Positions 1 to 9,165 of a DNA stretch of 64,000 bases are shown piece after piece (position 1 is the first letter of the stretch; each line of letters begins with the position of its first letter). Source of the stretch: Salvia splendens. Taxonomy: Eukaryota > Streptophyta > Magnoliopsida > Lamiales > Lamiaceae. Made by a program: the position numbers and the translations under genes. The notes beneath the pieces were generated by a model. The model had not been told where the DNA came from and did no database searches. It was given only the letters and a program-made list of their open reading frames with translations. The stretch is from contig NC_056042.1 of NCBI RefSeq assembly GCF_004379255.2, forward strand, positions 16,477,901 through 16,541,900, written 5' to 3'.

Positions 1-676
1 ACGTATAAGGTTTGGCAGCGGACTCCCTTGATTGATAATCTGGTTTGATCCACTTCCAGAGCTTGGAAAACCTCGACCCGTTGGCTATATGATCAGCCAA
101 GAACCTCGGTATGGTTGAACGCCACAAGAACTTGCTCAAAGTATCTTGATAAGTTCCAAACAAGTGAAAAACTCTACAAAGAGAATTCAACTCACAAGAC
201 AAAGTCTATTTTCGTATTTGATCAATGGTGTCCTCAAATGACATGCTTACAAGGCTATTTATAGGCTAGAATGGACTCTTGAAAGACTCATATCATATTA
301 GTACAACTTAAAACCTTTAGAATGACTCATAATAAGTGAAAAGTAACTCCTAAACTATTGGTGTAACTTTAAGACATCTAAAGTCACTTATTTAACTCAA
401 AAAGTAACTTAAAAATGACTCTTCATTTTGGTTGCTCCAACTTGGACGAAAATGCATCATGTATCTTCAATTTGGGCCTCCAAAATGTGATATATAGTGA
501 CTCAAAACTTCATGCATTGGGCTGCCCACTAACTTGAATAATATTCACCATTTGGCCCAATGTAGATTGGTCTTGGAATTGGGCTTTTATTTCATCAACT
601 AAAAGCATCATGGACTCCTTTATCTTCTTAGCTCTAGCTCTTGTAATTGGTCCACTTTGAATGATCAATGGATCCA
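1..676 (-). repeat. 3' LTR of G1 (partial)
   Basis: Positions 1-676 match 7,783-8,456 almost base for base, with a few small differences such as a 3-bp indel near 289. The first 56 bp of the unit lie outside the window. In element orientation the LTR begins TGGATCC at 676, directly after a purine tract. A TATA-like ctatttata (reverse strand) is at 255-263. The last 55 codons of pol (510-676) lie inside this LTR. Confidence 0.9.
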
Positions 677-2021
677 TCTTCTTGTCTTTGTAGATCAGCT
701 TGGGTGTAGCTCCATCATTCCCTTCTTCTTCAAGAGGATTCGTCCTCGAATCTAATTCACCAACATAAGGAGATAAATCAGAAACATTGAAAGTAGCACT
801 TACATTAAACTCACCAGGTAAGTCAAGTTTGTAAGCATTATCATTGACTTTACCAATCACTTGGAATGTTCCATCTCCTCTTGGCTGCAACTTAGACTTT
901 CTTTTCGAAGGAAATCTCTCCTCTCTCATATGCAACCAAACCCAATCTCCCGGCTCAGAGATGACTTGTTTCTGTCCCTTGTTGGCTTGCTTTGCATATT
1001 GTTCTGTCCTCTTTTCAATGTTGAGTCTTACCCTTTCATGCAATCTTTTCACCATTTCAGCCTTAGCTTTTCCATCAAGACTTGCACGATCTTCAATAGG
1101 TATTGGAATCAAATCTAGTGGGCTCAATGGATTAAAACCATACACAACTTCAAATGGAGAAAAGTTAGTAGCAGAATGAACACTTCGATTATAAGCAAAT
1201 TCAGCAAAAGGTAAGCATTCCTCCCAACTTTTCAAGTTCTTTTTAACTAAAGTTCGTAGTAATTGAGACAAAGTCCTATTAACTACTTCAGTTTGTCCAT
1301 CAGTTTGTGGATGACAAGTAGTAGAAAACAAGAGTTTAGTTCCTAACTTATTCCACAACACTCACCAAAAATGACTGACAAATTTAACATCTCGATCACT
1401 CACAATTGATCTAGGAACACCATGCAAACGGACAATTTCTTTAAAGAACAAATCAGCGATATGAGATGCATCATTAGTTTTGTGACATGGAATAAAATGT
1501 GGCATTTTTTAAAACCTATCAACAACCACAAAAACTGAATCTCTACCTCTTTTTGTTCTTGGCAAACCAACAACAAAGTCCATTGAAATATCCTCCCAAC
1601 GTGCACTGGGAATTGGTAACGGTTTGTACAAACCATGTGGGTGTGATTTAGACTTGGCTTGCATGCAAGTTATGCATCTTTTACAAATTCTTTCAACATC
1701 CACACGCATTTTAGGCCAAAAGAAATGTTCATGCAAAACATCCATTGTCTTATGGACTCCAAAATGCCCCATTAAACCACCACCATGTGCTTCACGCACA
1801 AGCAATTCACGCATAGAACCTTTAGGAATGCACAGTTTATTTTCTCTAAACAAATAGCCATCATGCCTATAGAACTTGTCAAATGCAGCATGCTCACAAG
1901 CTAAATAGATAGAAGAAAAGTCCGGGTCATTATCATACATTTCCTTAATCAACTCAAAACCAAGCAACTTAGAACTCAAATTAGTGATCAAAATGTACCT
2001 CCGAGACAATGCATCAGCCAC
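510..2021 (-). pseudogene. G1 pol: integrase and C-terminal tail, broken
   Basis: The 3' part of the Gypsy polyprotein. The reading frame from about 2,021 shows an ADALSRR-type linker, then the HHCC zinc finger (an H...H pair, then CKRC and CMQAK), the GLYKPLPIP linker and the integrase core start (MDFVVGLP). Just after VVVDRF a TAA stop at about 1,509 interrupts the core, and a TGA at about 1,362 interrupts it again. In between the frame stays open with the SDRD segment. From 1,361 to 510 the rest is open and holds HPQTDGQTEVVNRTL (core DDE region), FAEFAYN and a basic tail. No chromodomain is recognisable. The stops look like point mutations in an old copy. Confidence 0.88.
677..690 (-). 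promoter_or_regulatory. polypurine tract of G1
   Basis: On the minus strand CAAAGACAAGAAGA lies immediately before the TGGATCC that starts the LTR, where plus-strand DNA synthesis of LTR elements is primed. G2 has AAGGACAAAAAGA in the same place (40,225-40,237), which supports the LTR boundary. The tract is also translated as part of pol (KDKKM). Confidence 0.75.
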
Positions 2022-3849
2022 AATGTTTCAATGAATTCCACCCACTTAACATGTCTCTTGCTAAGCTTACCTTGACCTTTCAAGTACTTGAGAGATTCAT
2101 GATCTGTATGAATTACAAACTCTCTAGGCCACAAGTAATGCTGCCATGTTTCCAAAGCTCTAACCAACGCATATAACTCCTTGTCATACGTTGGATAGTT
2201 CAATTGAGCTCCTTTCAACTTTTCGCTAAAGTAAGCGATTGGCTTTCCATCCTGCAACAATGTTATCAAAGTTAGGCAAAGAAAGAATCGGTGCAGTTGT
2301 AAGTTTTTCTTTAAGGAGATTAAAAGCATGCTCTTGTTTTTCTCCCCAATAAAAACAAACATCCTTTTTCACAATTTCATTCAAAGGTGCAGCAATTGTA
2401 AAATCCTTGACAAACCTCCTATAAAAACTTGCAAGACCATGAAAACTTCTAACTTGTGCTACATTTTGAGGAATTGGCCATTCTAAAATAGCTTTCACCT
2501 TCTCCTTTTCCATTTCAATCCCATTAGCACTTATAACAAAACCAAGAAAAACAACTTTATCCATGCAAAATGAACACTTCTTGAGATTAGCATAAAATGA
2601 TTCTTTTCTTAAGGTGTCCAAAATAGCATGCACATGGTTAAGATGTTCATCCACATTTTTGCTATAGACAAGAATATCATCAAAATAAACAACCACAAAT
2701 TTTCCAATGAATTTTCTCAAAACATGGTGCATCAATCTCATGAAAGTGCTTGGTGCATTAGTTAAACCAAAAGGCATGACTAACCACTCATATAGACCAA
2801 ATTTTGTTTTAAAGGCTGTTTTCCATTCATCTCCTTCTCTAATGCGAATTTGATGATAACCACTTTTCAAATCGATCTTACTAAACACAACAGATCCATG
2901 CAATTCATCGAGCATATCATCTAGCCTAGGAATAGGATAGCGATACTTTACAGTGATTTTGTTGATTGCTCGACAGTCGGTGCACATCCTCCATGATCCA
3001 TCTTTCTTAGAAACAACAATTACCGGCACAGCACATGGACTCATGCTCTCACGGATTTTTCCTTTCTCCAACAACTCTTGCACTTGCCTTTGAATTTCCT
3101 TAGTCTCTTCGGGATTGGCCCTATAGGCTGGTCGGTTTGGTAGAACTGCACCGAGAACAAAGTCAATTTGATGTTCAATACCTCTTAATGGAGGTAATCC
3201 ACTTGGTTCGTCCTCGGGAAAGACATCCTCAAATTCTTGTAAAAGAGACACAAAAGTACTTGACAAAGAAGTGGTTAATTCGTTAGTGGTAAACAAAGAC
3301 TCTTTGTACACTAAGATGAAAACACTCTTTTCTTTAACTATTGCACTCTTTATTTCTTTTGCTCTCACATAGAAATTCTTTTTTTCTTTTCCCTCATTCT
3401 TACTTTTCTCTCGACTCTTTTCACTCGACTCTTTTTCAATGCCCTCGCTTTTTTTTCTCTCAACCTCACGAGCTCTCCTTGCTTGAGATAATTTCTGTTG
3501 ATCTTCTTGAACTTGTTGAGGTGTCAAAGAGACAAGCATGATAGACTTGTTGTTGTGCTTGAAGGTGTAGTGGTTGTGAAATCCATCATAAGTCACTCTA
3601 CAATCAAACTGCCATGGCCTCCCCAAAAGAATGTGACTAGCATGCATTGGCACAACATCACAAAGAACATCATCTTTATAATTGCCAATTGAAAACGAAA
3701 TTAGAACTCGCTTAGTCACTCGAATTTCTCCACATTCATTAAGCCATTGTAGCTTGTACGGATTAGGATGTTTTTCCGTTGTTAAGCTCAACTTTTCCAC
3801 CATTTCAGAACTTGCAACATTTGCACAACTACCACCATCAATAATCATT
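2022..3849 (-). pseudogene. G1 pol: protease, reverse transcriptase, RNase H, broken
   Basis: From 3,849 down: retropepsin-like start [13 protein letters not shown] (the DGG stands where DSG/DTG is usual), a Lys/Glu-rich linker, then RT with the [20 protein letters not shown] block, [34 protein letters not shown] and the catalytic YFDDILVYS at about 2,670-2,690. Then LGFVIS, the thumb/connection and [11 protein letters not shown]. The frame is lost near 2,255: the first strand of RNase H appears deleted. The rest of RNase H ([21 protein letters not shown]) follows in another frame at 2,040-2,260. A second short deletion removes the end of RNase H before the integrase linker. The catalytic RT aspartates are present, but the polyprotein cannot be made. 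Confidence 0.9.
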
Positions 3850-3857
3850 ATGCAAAG

Positions 3858-3860
<3 letters not shown>

Positions 3861-3889
<29 letters not shown>

Positions 3890-5319
3890 AACACCTTCAC
3901 GGTGGAGGGTTCGTGGGTCCCTCATCCCTATATTTCAAAAGTGGTTGAATACAAAACGTGGCCACACCCGAAAGTGGTGTGCCTAAACGAAAATTAGGAG
4001 TAGTATGCTGTCCGGTTCCACAAGCCCGGACCACATCATACTCCCTTTCAAAAGGTAAACTACAATTCAACAAAAGAAAGACTATATCCCTTTCCACCAA
4101 AACTCGAGCCTATTCTTCCTCTTCATTATGGGCCCGAATGTTCGGGATACCCATTGCATCCATCCTAATCATCGCTGTGAGGTGCCTTGGTGCCGTGAGG
4201 GCATTCATACGCCAGTAGTCATTTCTTTCTAATCCCATTTTGGCGAGGAGATCTCCTGCTCTATTCCCTTCCCGGTGGATGAAGGTGATACGGGTGTCTT
4301 GTTGGCGCTTGAGGATTGCTAGTCGTGCCATCACCCGACTAATATGGGCCGGTCCCCAGTGCGTGCCATTTAGGAGCTTAACCGCTTGTTGTGCATCCGA
4401 CTCAACCCAAATAGGCCTTCTGAATTCTGCGGCGAGCGTCAACCCGAATTGGATGGCCAGAAGCTCCGCTTCGAGGGCTGAGTGGGCCTCGAGTGGGGAG
4501 GTAAAGGCTGCAAGCATGTTGCCCTCGTGGTCACGAACAAGACCTCCCCCCCCGGCTTTATCCGTTGCCTCCATGTATGCTCCGTCAGTGTTGAGTTTGA
4601 TCCACGGTTCATCCGGCGGGTTCCATTTGACCACCATCGCGAGGGGCCTGGTCCTTCGTGGCTCGGCCTGACTCGGGACGTTGATCTTGAGGCGGACTCC
4701 TTTCCAATGCTTCGGTTTGTAGAATCCATTGGCCATGCTATTTCTAAGGAACATTTGCACTTGCCATACCACATTGAAAGGCTTAAATTGCACCGATTGA
4801 TGACGACTCCTGTTTCGCTCAGCCCAAATGAACCAAAGAATAAGGTACGGCATCGCCCGGCTGAGGTGTTTCTTACCGGGTTGTTGGACTCTCCGTGCCC
4901 AAACTTCGAGCCTCTCTGGGATGGTGTCATTGATCCGGAGAGGTGGTGAAGATCCCTCGAACCAGGAGTCAAACTCCCTCCACACACCTCGGGCGCCAGC
5001 CCCTTGGATGAAGAGATGCTGCAGTGATTCGATGCCCGGTCTATGAGGGCAGCATTGGCACTTAGATGCCATCTCCATTCTCCTCCACTGTAGCTTCGTA
5101 TCCACCGGAATTCGGTTGGATAGGAGTCTCCAAATGAAGATAGCAATAGAAGACGTGAGGCCTGCTTTCCATAAGTCATCAAGGCCTTGGATGATAGGTC
5201 TTTGAGTTCGGATGGTCTCCCAAGTTGATGCTAGTGAGAACTCCCCATTGTGTGAAAGCCTCCATCTCGGCACATCCGGCCCCTCCGGGATGATTGGCGT
5301 GTCAAGGATCTTCCGGACG
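3861..5319 (-). mobile_element. LINE I1, 5'-truncated, inserted in G1
   Basis: Plant L1-type LINE in minus orientation. The T-run from 3,861 is its A-tail. It is flanked by an 11-bp duplication, atgcaaagttt, at 3,850-3,860 and 5,320-5,330. Removing the element and one copy rejoins the Gypsy gag/protease linker in the usual order. The 3' UTR (3,884-4,109) ends in the stem-loop CACC-GTGAA-GGTG followed by tttgattt. Only the last part of ORF2 is present, as expected for incomplete reverse transcription. Confidence 0.92.
4110..5319 (-). pseudogene. I1 ORF2 C-terminal third: zf-RVT and RNase H
   Basis: About 403 codons, open to the stop at 4,110. The zf-RVT region reads WRLLSNRIPVDTKLQWRR, then CQCCPHRPGIESLQHLF. 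Next comes the linker AMPYLILWFIWAERNRSRH and an RVT_3-type RNase H with the expected acidic residues: LNTDGAY (Asp), LEAELLA (Glu), VESDAQQ (Asp) and AGDLLAK (Asp). RNase H of this kind is a known acquisition of plant L1 LINEs. Endonuclease and RT are missing by 5' truncation. By chance the frame joins upstream Gypsy gag sequence without a stop (see findings). Confidence 0.88.
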
Positions 5320-5330
5320 ATGCAAAGTTT

Positions 5331-6546
5331 ACCTTGGACCAAACACCTTGTGTGGAAGATGTTCTCCCTTTGTTGATCATCGTTTCTGTTTTGCATGTTT
5401 AGAGCCCTTCGAACCACCAAAAGTTCTCCATGTTCTGGTCCAATCTCCTCCAATTGTCTATCCTCCTCCTCATCATCATCATCTTCACGTTCACTTTCAG
5501 ATTCTATCTCTCCATTTGGCTTCAAAATCATCACCCATTTGTTTGGACATTGAGATGCAATGTGTCCAACACCTTGACAACGAAAAACATTTGATATCTC
5601 TATTTCGAGTAGAAGTAGAAGTAGAAATACCTTTACCCTTCTCAAATTCTTTGGACTTGGATGTCGACGCTTCATTTTGGGGTTTAGAACCTGCCCCAAA
5701 ATTGGATTTGGATGAAGTCCACTCTTTTGTCCTTGAAGAATGAGAAATTGTTGAAAAATTCTTTTGGATTGTTCCCTTCTTCTTCAATTGTCCCTCCACC
5801 TTCATGGCCATATGAACCATGTCCTCCAACTCCACATAGTGTTGAAGCTCTACAATGTTTGCAATCTCCCTATTCAGCCCACATAAGAATCGAGCCATAG
5901 TTGCTTCTCTATCTTCTTCAACATTTGCCCTAATCATGGCAATCTCCATGTCTTTGTAGTACTCATCAACAGATTTAGTACCTTGTTTCATAGATTGTAA
6001 TTTTTGATACAATTCACGAAAATAATGAGAAGGTACAAATCTCTTACGCATTATGCTTTTCATTTCTTCCCAAGTCGAAACCGGTCTTCCTCCATATCGC
6101 CTTGTACTAGTTGTCAATTGATCCCACCAAACTATAGCATAGTCAGCGAATTCAATAGCAGCAAGTCTAACCTTTTTCTCCTCGGAATAGTTGTGACATT
6201 CAAAAATGAGATCCACCTTTCTCTCCCACTCCGAGTAAGCTTCGGGGTCACTCCTTCCTTGGAATGTTGGGATCTTCAGTTTGATGCTTCTCAAATCACC
6301 ATCCACTTCATTTGTACGCCCTCTTCTACCGCTTCCACGTCTCTCATTTCGATGCCTATATGAAGCATCATCTTCTCCTCCACTCTCTTCCTCCTCGTTA
6401 TTATTTTCATTTGTTGCCTGAACTTCTAGCCTCTCCAACCGCCCTGAAACACTTTCCAGAATCCGTGCAAACCTTGCAAATTGTTGTTGCATGGCTTTCA
6501 ACGTAGGATCAACTGGAATATGATCGTCAGTAGAATCCATCCTCAC
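5331..6546 (-). pseudogene. G1 gag, frameshifted before the zinc knuckle
   Basis: Starts MRMDSTDDHIPVD at 6,546. It has a predicted helical segment, an acidic and Arg-rich linker, then the retrotransposon gag core (LKIPTFQGRSDPEAYSEWE, VWWDQL, WEEMKSIMRKRFVP, YYKDMEIAM). A run of five T near 5,590, where four would keep frame, shifts the reading frame at the CCHC knuckle. The knuckle remainder CQGVGHIASQC continues in the next frame, followed by an acidic stretch (EDDDDEEED) and the linker to protease. Encodes the nucleocapsid/capsid of the Gypsy particle; cytoplasmic when functional. Confidence 0.87.
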
Positions 6547-6576
6547 AGTTCACTCGTGTATCACACAAAAAATAAA

Positions 6577-6579
<3 letters not shown>

Positions 6580-6624
<45 letters not shown>

Positions 6625-7231
6625 AAACACCCCGAGGGGCGGAGGGTTGAGGCGGACCCACACCTGTGCATTACCAAAAACCAATCGAAACAGCCAACCA
6701 TACACCGAGTCGCCCAAAAGTGACGACTCGCCAAGACATGACAAATTAGAGTACAAAGAGGGCCTCCCTAGCAACTAGGATGGTCATCTATCTACTCTCA
6801 AAATTCCTATTACAATTTGATGCAACCTTTGCATCCCCAACGACCTTTGTCCATCACCTAGTTAAGGCCCACAATAGGGATACCTCCGCAAGGGACATGC
6901 CCTCCTGGGTCAAGGACCTCGATGGTGCCCTCTATCTCCCGGTTGGGGGGCCCACATGCGACACTCATGGAGCAAATGCTCGAGTCACTCGCACCCGATG
7001 GGACACTCCCAAATGTCACCGTAGCAACATTCTCCTTCAAATGCCAATCATCACCGTTTGGAGCCTTGGTGTGCATACCGCCCTCATGTATCTTTCCCTT
7101 CCTCTTCCTCAACACCAATTGGAAGCCATCCTTGTCCACACTTGGGTGACTCCTACTAGCCACCCTTGGCTTTGCCGATCCCGCACCCGATGTACCCTCA
7201 ATGTTCTCCGCATGGTTGTTACAATCTTTGG
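6580..7231 (-). mobile_element. ORF1-only retroelement B1, 5'-truncated, in the G1 leader
   Basis: Minus orientation. A 42-T run (6,579-6,620) is the A-tail, then a 3' UTR ending ...AACCCTCC-GCCCC-TC-GGGGTG-TTTTATT. The body matches the 3' end of B3 (39,470-40,070). The coding remnant at 6,858-7,231 is the conserved C-terminus of the ORF1 family. The 5' end is at about 7,228-7,231. There is no clean target duplication: a 10-bp match aaataaacct occurs at 6,570-6,579 and 7,247-7,256, but the second copy lies 15 bp beyond the last recognisable B1 base. Confidence 0.82.
6858..7231 (-). pseudogene. B1 ORF1 C-terminal remnant
   Basis: About 100 codons are open from 7,163 to the stop at 6,858. They hold the B-family tail: SRSHPSVDKDGFQLV, a basic KRKGK, WHLKENVATVTFG, SMSVACGPP and the terminal DPGGHVPCGGIPIVGL. 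Upstream to 7,231 the homology continues with stops. DUF4283 and the zinc knuckle are absent because of truncation. The function of this C-terminal segment is unknown to me; it recurs in every B copy and not in the A-family ORF1. Confidence 0.75.
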
Positions 7232-7311
7232 CTTTTACCTCCCCTCAAATAAACCTCACAAAACACTCGTGTATATCACTCGTTGGCTTTTACCTCCCCT
7301 CAAATAACCTC
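7228..7311. repeat. 55-bp partial tandem duplication in the G1 leader
   Basis: ttggcttttacctcccctca starts at 7,228 and again at 7,283. The second unit is truncated and diverges after about 29 bp. It lies exactly at the 5' boundary of B1, so it may be part of the insertion event or an older leader repeat. Confidence 0.6.
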
Positions 7312-7709
7312 ACCTCTCAAGCCTTTTACCACTCTTTCTCTTTTGCAAAGAAAACACAAGTATAAAACAAATCAAGAACAAACAAGAAAAAATAGCAATT
7401 AACCAACTTTAGCCCTTTAATGAAGGATGAAAGGAAATGGTTGAGAAAATGATGTGAAAAATGTATTTGGTTTTTTTTTTCTGGTTTTTTTTGTTTGCTT
7501 CTTTTTGTAAAGCAAAAAAAGATAATGGATAAAAGAAGGTAAAGATGTTTACTATATGTACTTTTTTTTTGGCCCCTTTTTTTTTCTTTTTGCAACAACT
7601 AGATAAAATGAAGATAAAGTTGTGCTAGCCTTTCTCACTTTTTTTTCGATTTTTTTTTTGAAACTAAGATATGAATGTAAGGTAAAGCTAAGAATAGATC
7701 AATACCAGA
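7232..7709 (-). other. G1 5' leader, no gene
   Basis: Untranslated leader between primer site and gag. Purine-rich on the minus strand (long T/C runs on the plus strand, e.g. 7,468-7,500 and 7,560-7,600). The short ORFs here are low-complexity and I assign no function. Confidence 0.6.
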
Positions 7710-7724
7710 TGGCTCGTGATACCA
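7710..7724 (-). promoter_or_regulatory. primer binding site, initiator-Met tRNA type
   Basis: Minus strand TGGTATCACGAGCCA begins two bases after the LTR end (7,727). It resembles the plant tRNA-iMet primer site TGGTATCAGAGCCA with a one-base difference, as in many plant LTR elements. Confidence 0.8.
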
Positions 7725-7726
7725 AA

Positions 7727-8456
7727 TGATATGGATTGGGATAGGACGAAGGACCCGTTGGATATATTGATCCAAGAACCCCACGTATAAGGTTTGGCAG
7801 CGGACTCCCTTGATTGATAATCTGGTTTGATCCACTTCCAGAGCTTGGAAAACCTCGACCCGTTGGCTATATGATCATCCAAGAACCTCGGTATGGTTGA
7901 ACGCCACAAGAACTTGCTCAAAGTATGTTGATAAGTTCCAAATAAGTGAAAAACTCTACAAAGAGAATTCAACTCACAAGACAAAGTCTATTTTCGTATT
8001 TGATCAATGGTGTCCTCAAATGACATGCTTACAAGGCTATTTATAGGCTAGAATGGACTCTTGAAAGACTCATATCATTAGTACAACTTAAAACCTTTAG
8101 AATGACTCATAATAAGTGAAAAGTAACTCCTAAACTATTGGTGTGACTTTAAGACATCTAAAGTCACTTATTTAACTCAAAAAGTAACTTAAAAATGACT
8201 CTTCATTTTGGTTGCTCCAACTTGGACGAAAATGCATCATGTATCTTCAATTTGGGCATCCAAAATGTGTTATATAGTGACTCAAAACTTCATGCATTGG
8301 GCTGCCCACTAACTTGAATAATATTCACCATTTGGCCCAATGTAGATTGGTCTTGGAATTGGGCTTTTATTTCATCAACTAAAAGCATCATGGACTCCTT
8401 TATCTTCTTAGCTCTAGCTCTTGTAATTGGTCCACTTTGAATGATCAATGGATCCA
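7727..8456 (-). repeat. 5' LTR of G1
   Basis: 730-bp LTR, TGGATCC...ATATCA on the minus strand (canonical TG...CA ends), next to the primer site. It contains a TATA box and, at 8,290-8,456, a copy of the last 55 codons plus stop of pol. That segment is present because the LTR unit itself carries the pol terminus. Confidence 0.9.
8037..8046 (-). promoter_or_regulatory. TATA box of the G1 5' LTR
   Basis: CTATAAATAG on the minus strand, conserved in the left LTR (255-263) and in G2 (40,622-40,631). It marks the likely pol II promoter of the LTR; transcription would run leftward into the leader. Confidence 0.65.
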
Positions 8457-8885
8457 TTGGACATGCAATTACGGATGTACACCTGTACCTGCTGATGCCG
8501 GCTCCTATTTCGCTCCGCCCAAATGAACCAAAAGATGAGGTATGGCATGATACGACCAAGATGTCTCTTATCCTGCTGCTAGGTTCGTGTTGACCAAACT
8601 TCAAGCCTTTCTGGAATAGTGTCATTGACCCGGATGGTCGGGGTTAGGCCTTCGAACCATTCATCAAACTCTTTCCAAATTTTGAATGCGCCATGTCCTT
8701 GGATGAAGAGGTGTTGAAGTGATTCGGTGCTTGGCCTATGCGGACAGCATTCGCACTTCGAGGCCAATTCAATTTTCCGCCATTGGAGCATCGAGTCCAC
8801 TGGAATCCGATTGGAGAGGAGGCGCCAATTAAAATGGCTATGGAGAGAGTAAGTCCGGCTTTCCAAATATCATCAAGGCTTTGGA
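8457..8885 (-). pseudogene. LINE fragment J1: ORF2 zf-RVT region
   Basis: Minus-strand LINE piece between the G1 5' LTR and B2. It translates in shifted frames to SLDDIWKAGLTLSIAI, WRLLSNRIPVDSMLQWRK, CECCPHRPSTESLQHLF and a WAERNRSRH-type segment, stopping where the LTR begins. It is the host copy into which G1 inserted, and its 5' side is cut by B2. The rest is not identifiable in the window. Confidence 0.82.
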
Positions 8886-9165
8886 TTTTTTTATTTTTAT
8901 TTTTTTGCAAAAGCCCCACGATGGTGGAGGGTTAAGGCGGACCCACACCTGTGCATTAAAAAGGGGCAATTGAAACAACAACCATAAACACCGAGCCGTC
9001 CAAAAGTGACGACTCGTCACAACCAATTAGAGTACAACGACGGCCTCTCTAACAACTAGAGTGGTCATTTATATACTCTTAGGGCATCTATTACAATTAC
9101 TATGATGCAGCCTGTGCATCAACAAAATCCTGAGTCGATCTCCTAAATAAGTCCAGCGATAGGAA
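8886..9165 (-). mobile_element. ORF1-only retroelement B2, 3' end only
   Basis: T-rich tail (8,886-8,907), then the B-type 3' terminus with the stem CCAC-CATC-GTGG, the 3' UTR shared with B4 and the end of the coding region (around 9,115-9,165). It is cut at 9,165 by the A-tail of L1, so L1 probably inserted into B2. The rest of B2 is not in view. Confidence 0.8.

Larger units (their letters stand above)
1..8456 (-). mobile_element. Ty3/Gypsy LTR retrotransposon G1, defective
   Basis: Read on the minus strand the order is 5' LTR (7,727-8,456), primer site, leader, gag, protease, reverse transcriptase, RNase H, integrase, polypurine tract and 3' LTR (676-1, cut by the window edge). Protease-RT-RNase H-integrase order is that of Ty3/Gypsy. 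The copy is dead: small internal deletions around the RNase H domain, frameshifts and two in-frame stops in integrase. It is interrupted by a LINE (3,861-5,319) and an ORF1-only element (6,580-7,231). It sits inside LINE fragment J1, whose zf-RVT/RNase H linker is cut at 8,457. The outer left flank is not visible, so the short Gypsy target duplication cannot be checked. Confidence 0.93.

Noticed and set aside
510..6546. G1 as an endogenous retrovirus with env
   Set aside because: No frame between integrase and the LTR; pol itself runs into the LTR, leaving no room for env.
7326..7598. Lys/Phe-rich short ORF in the G1 leader
   Set aside because: Low-complexity translation of T-rich sequence; no homologous frame or start context.
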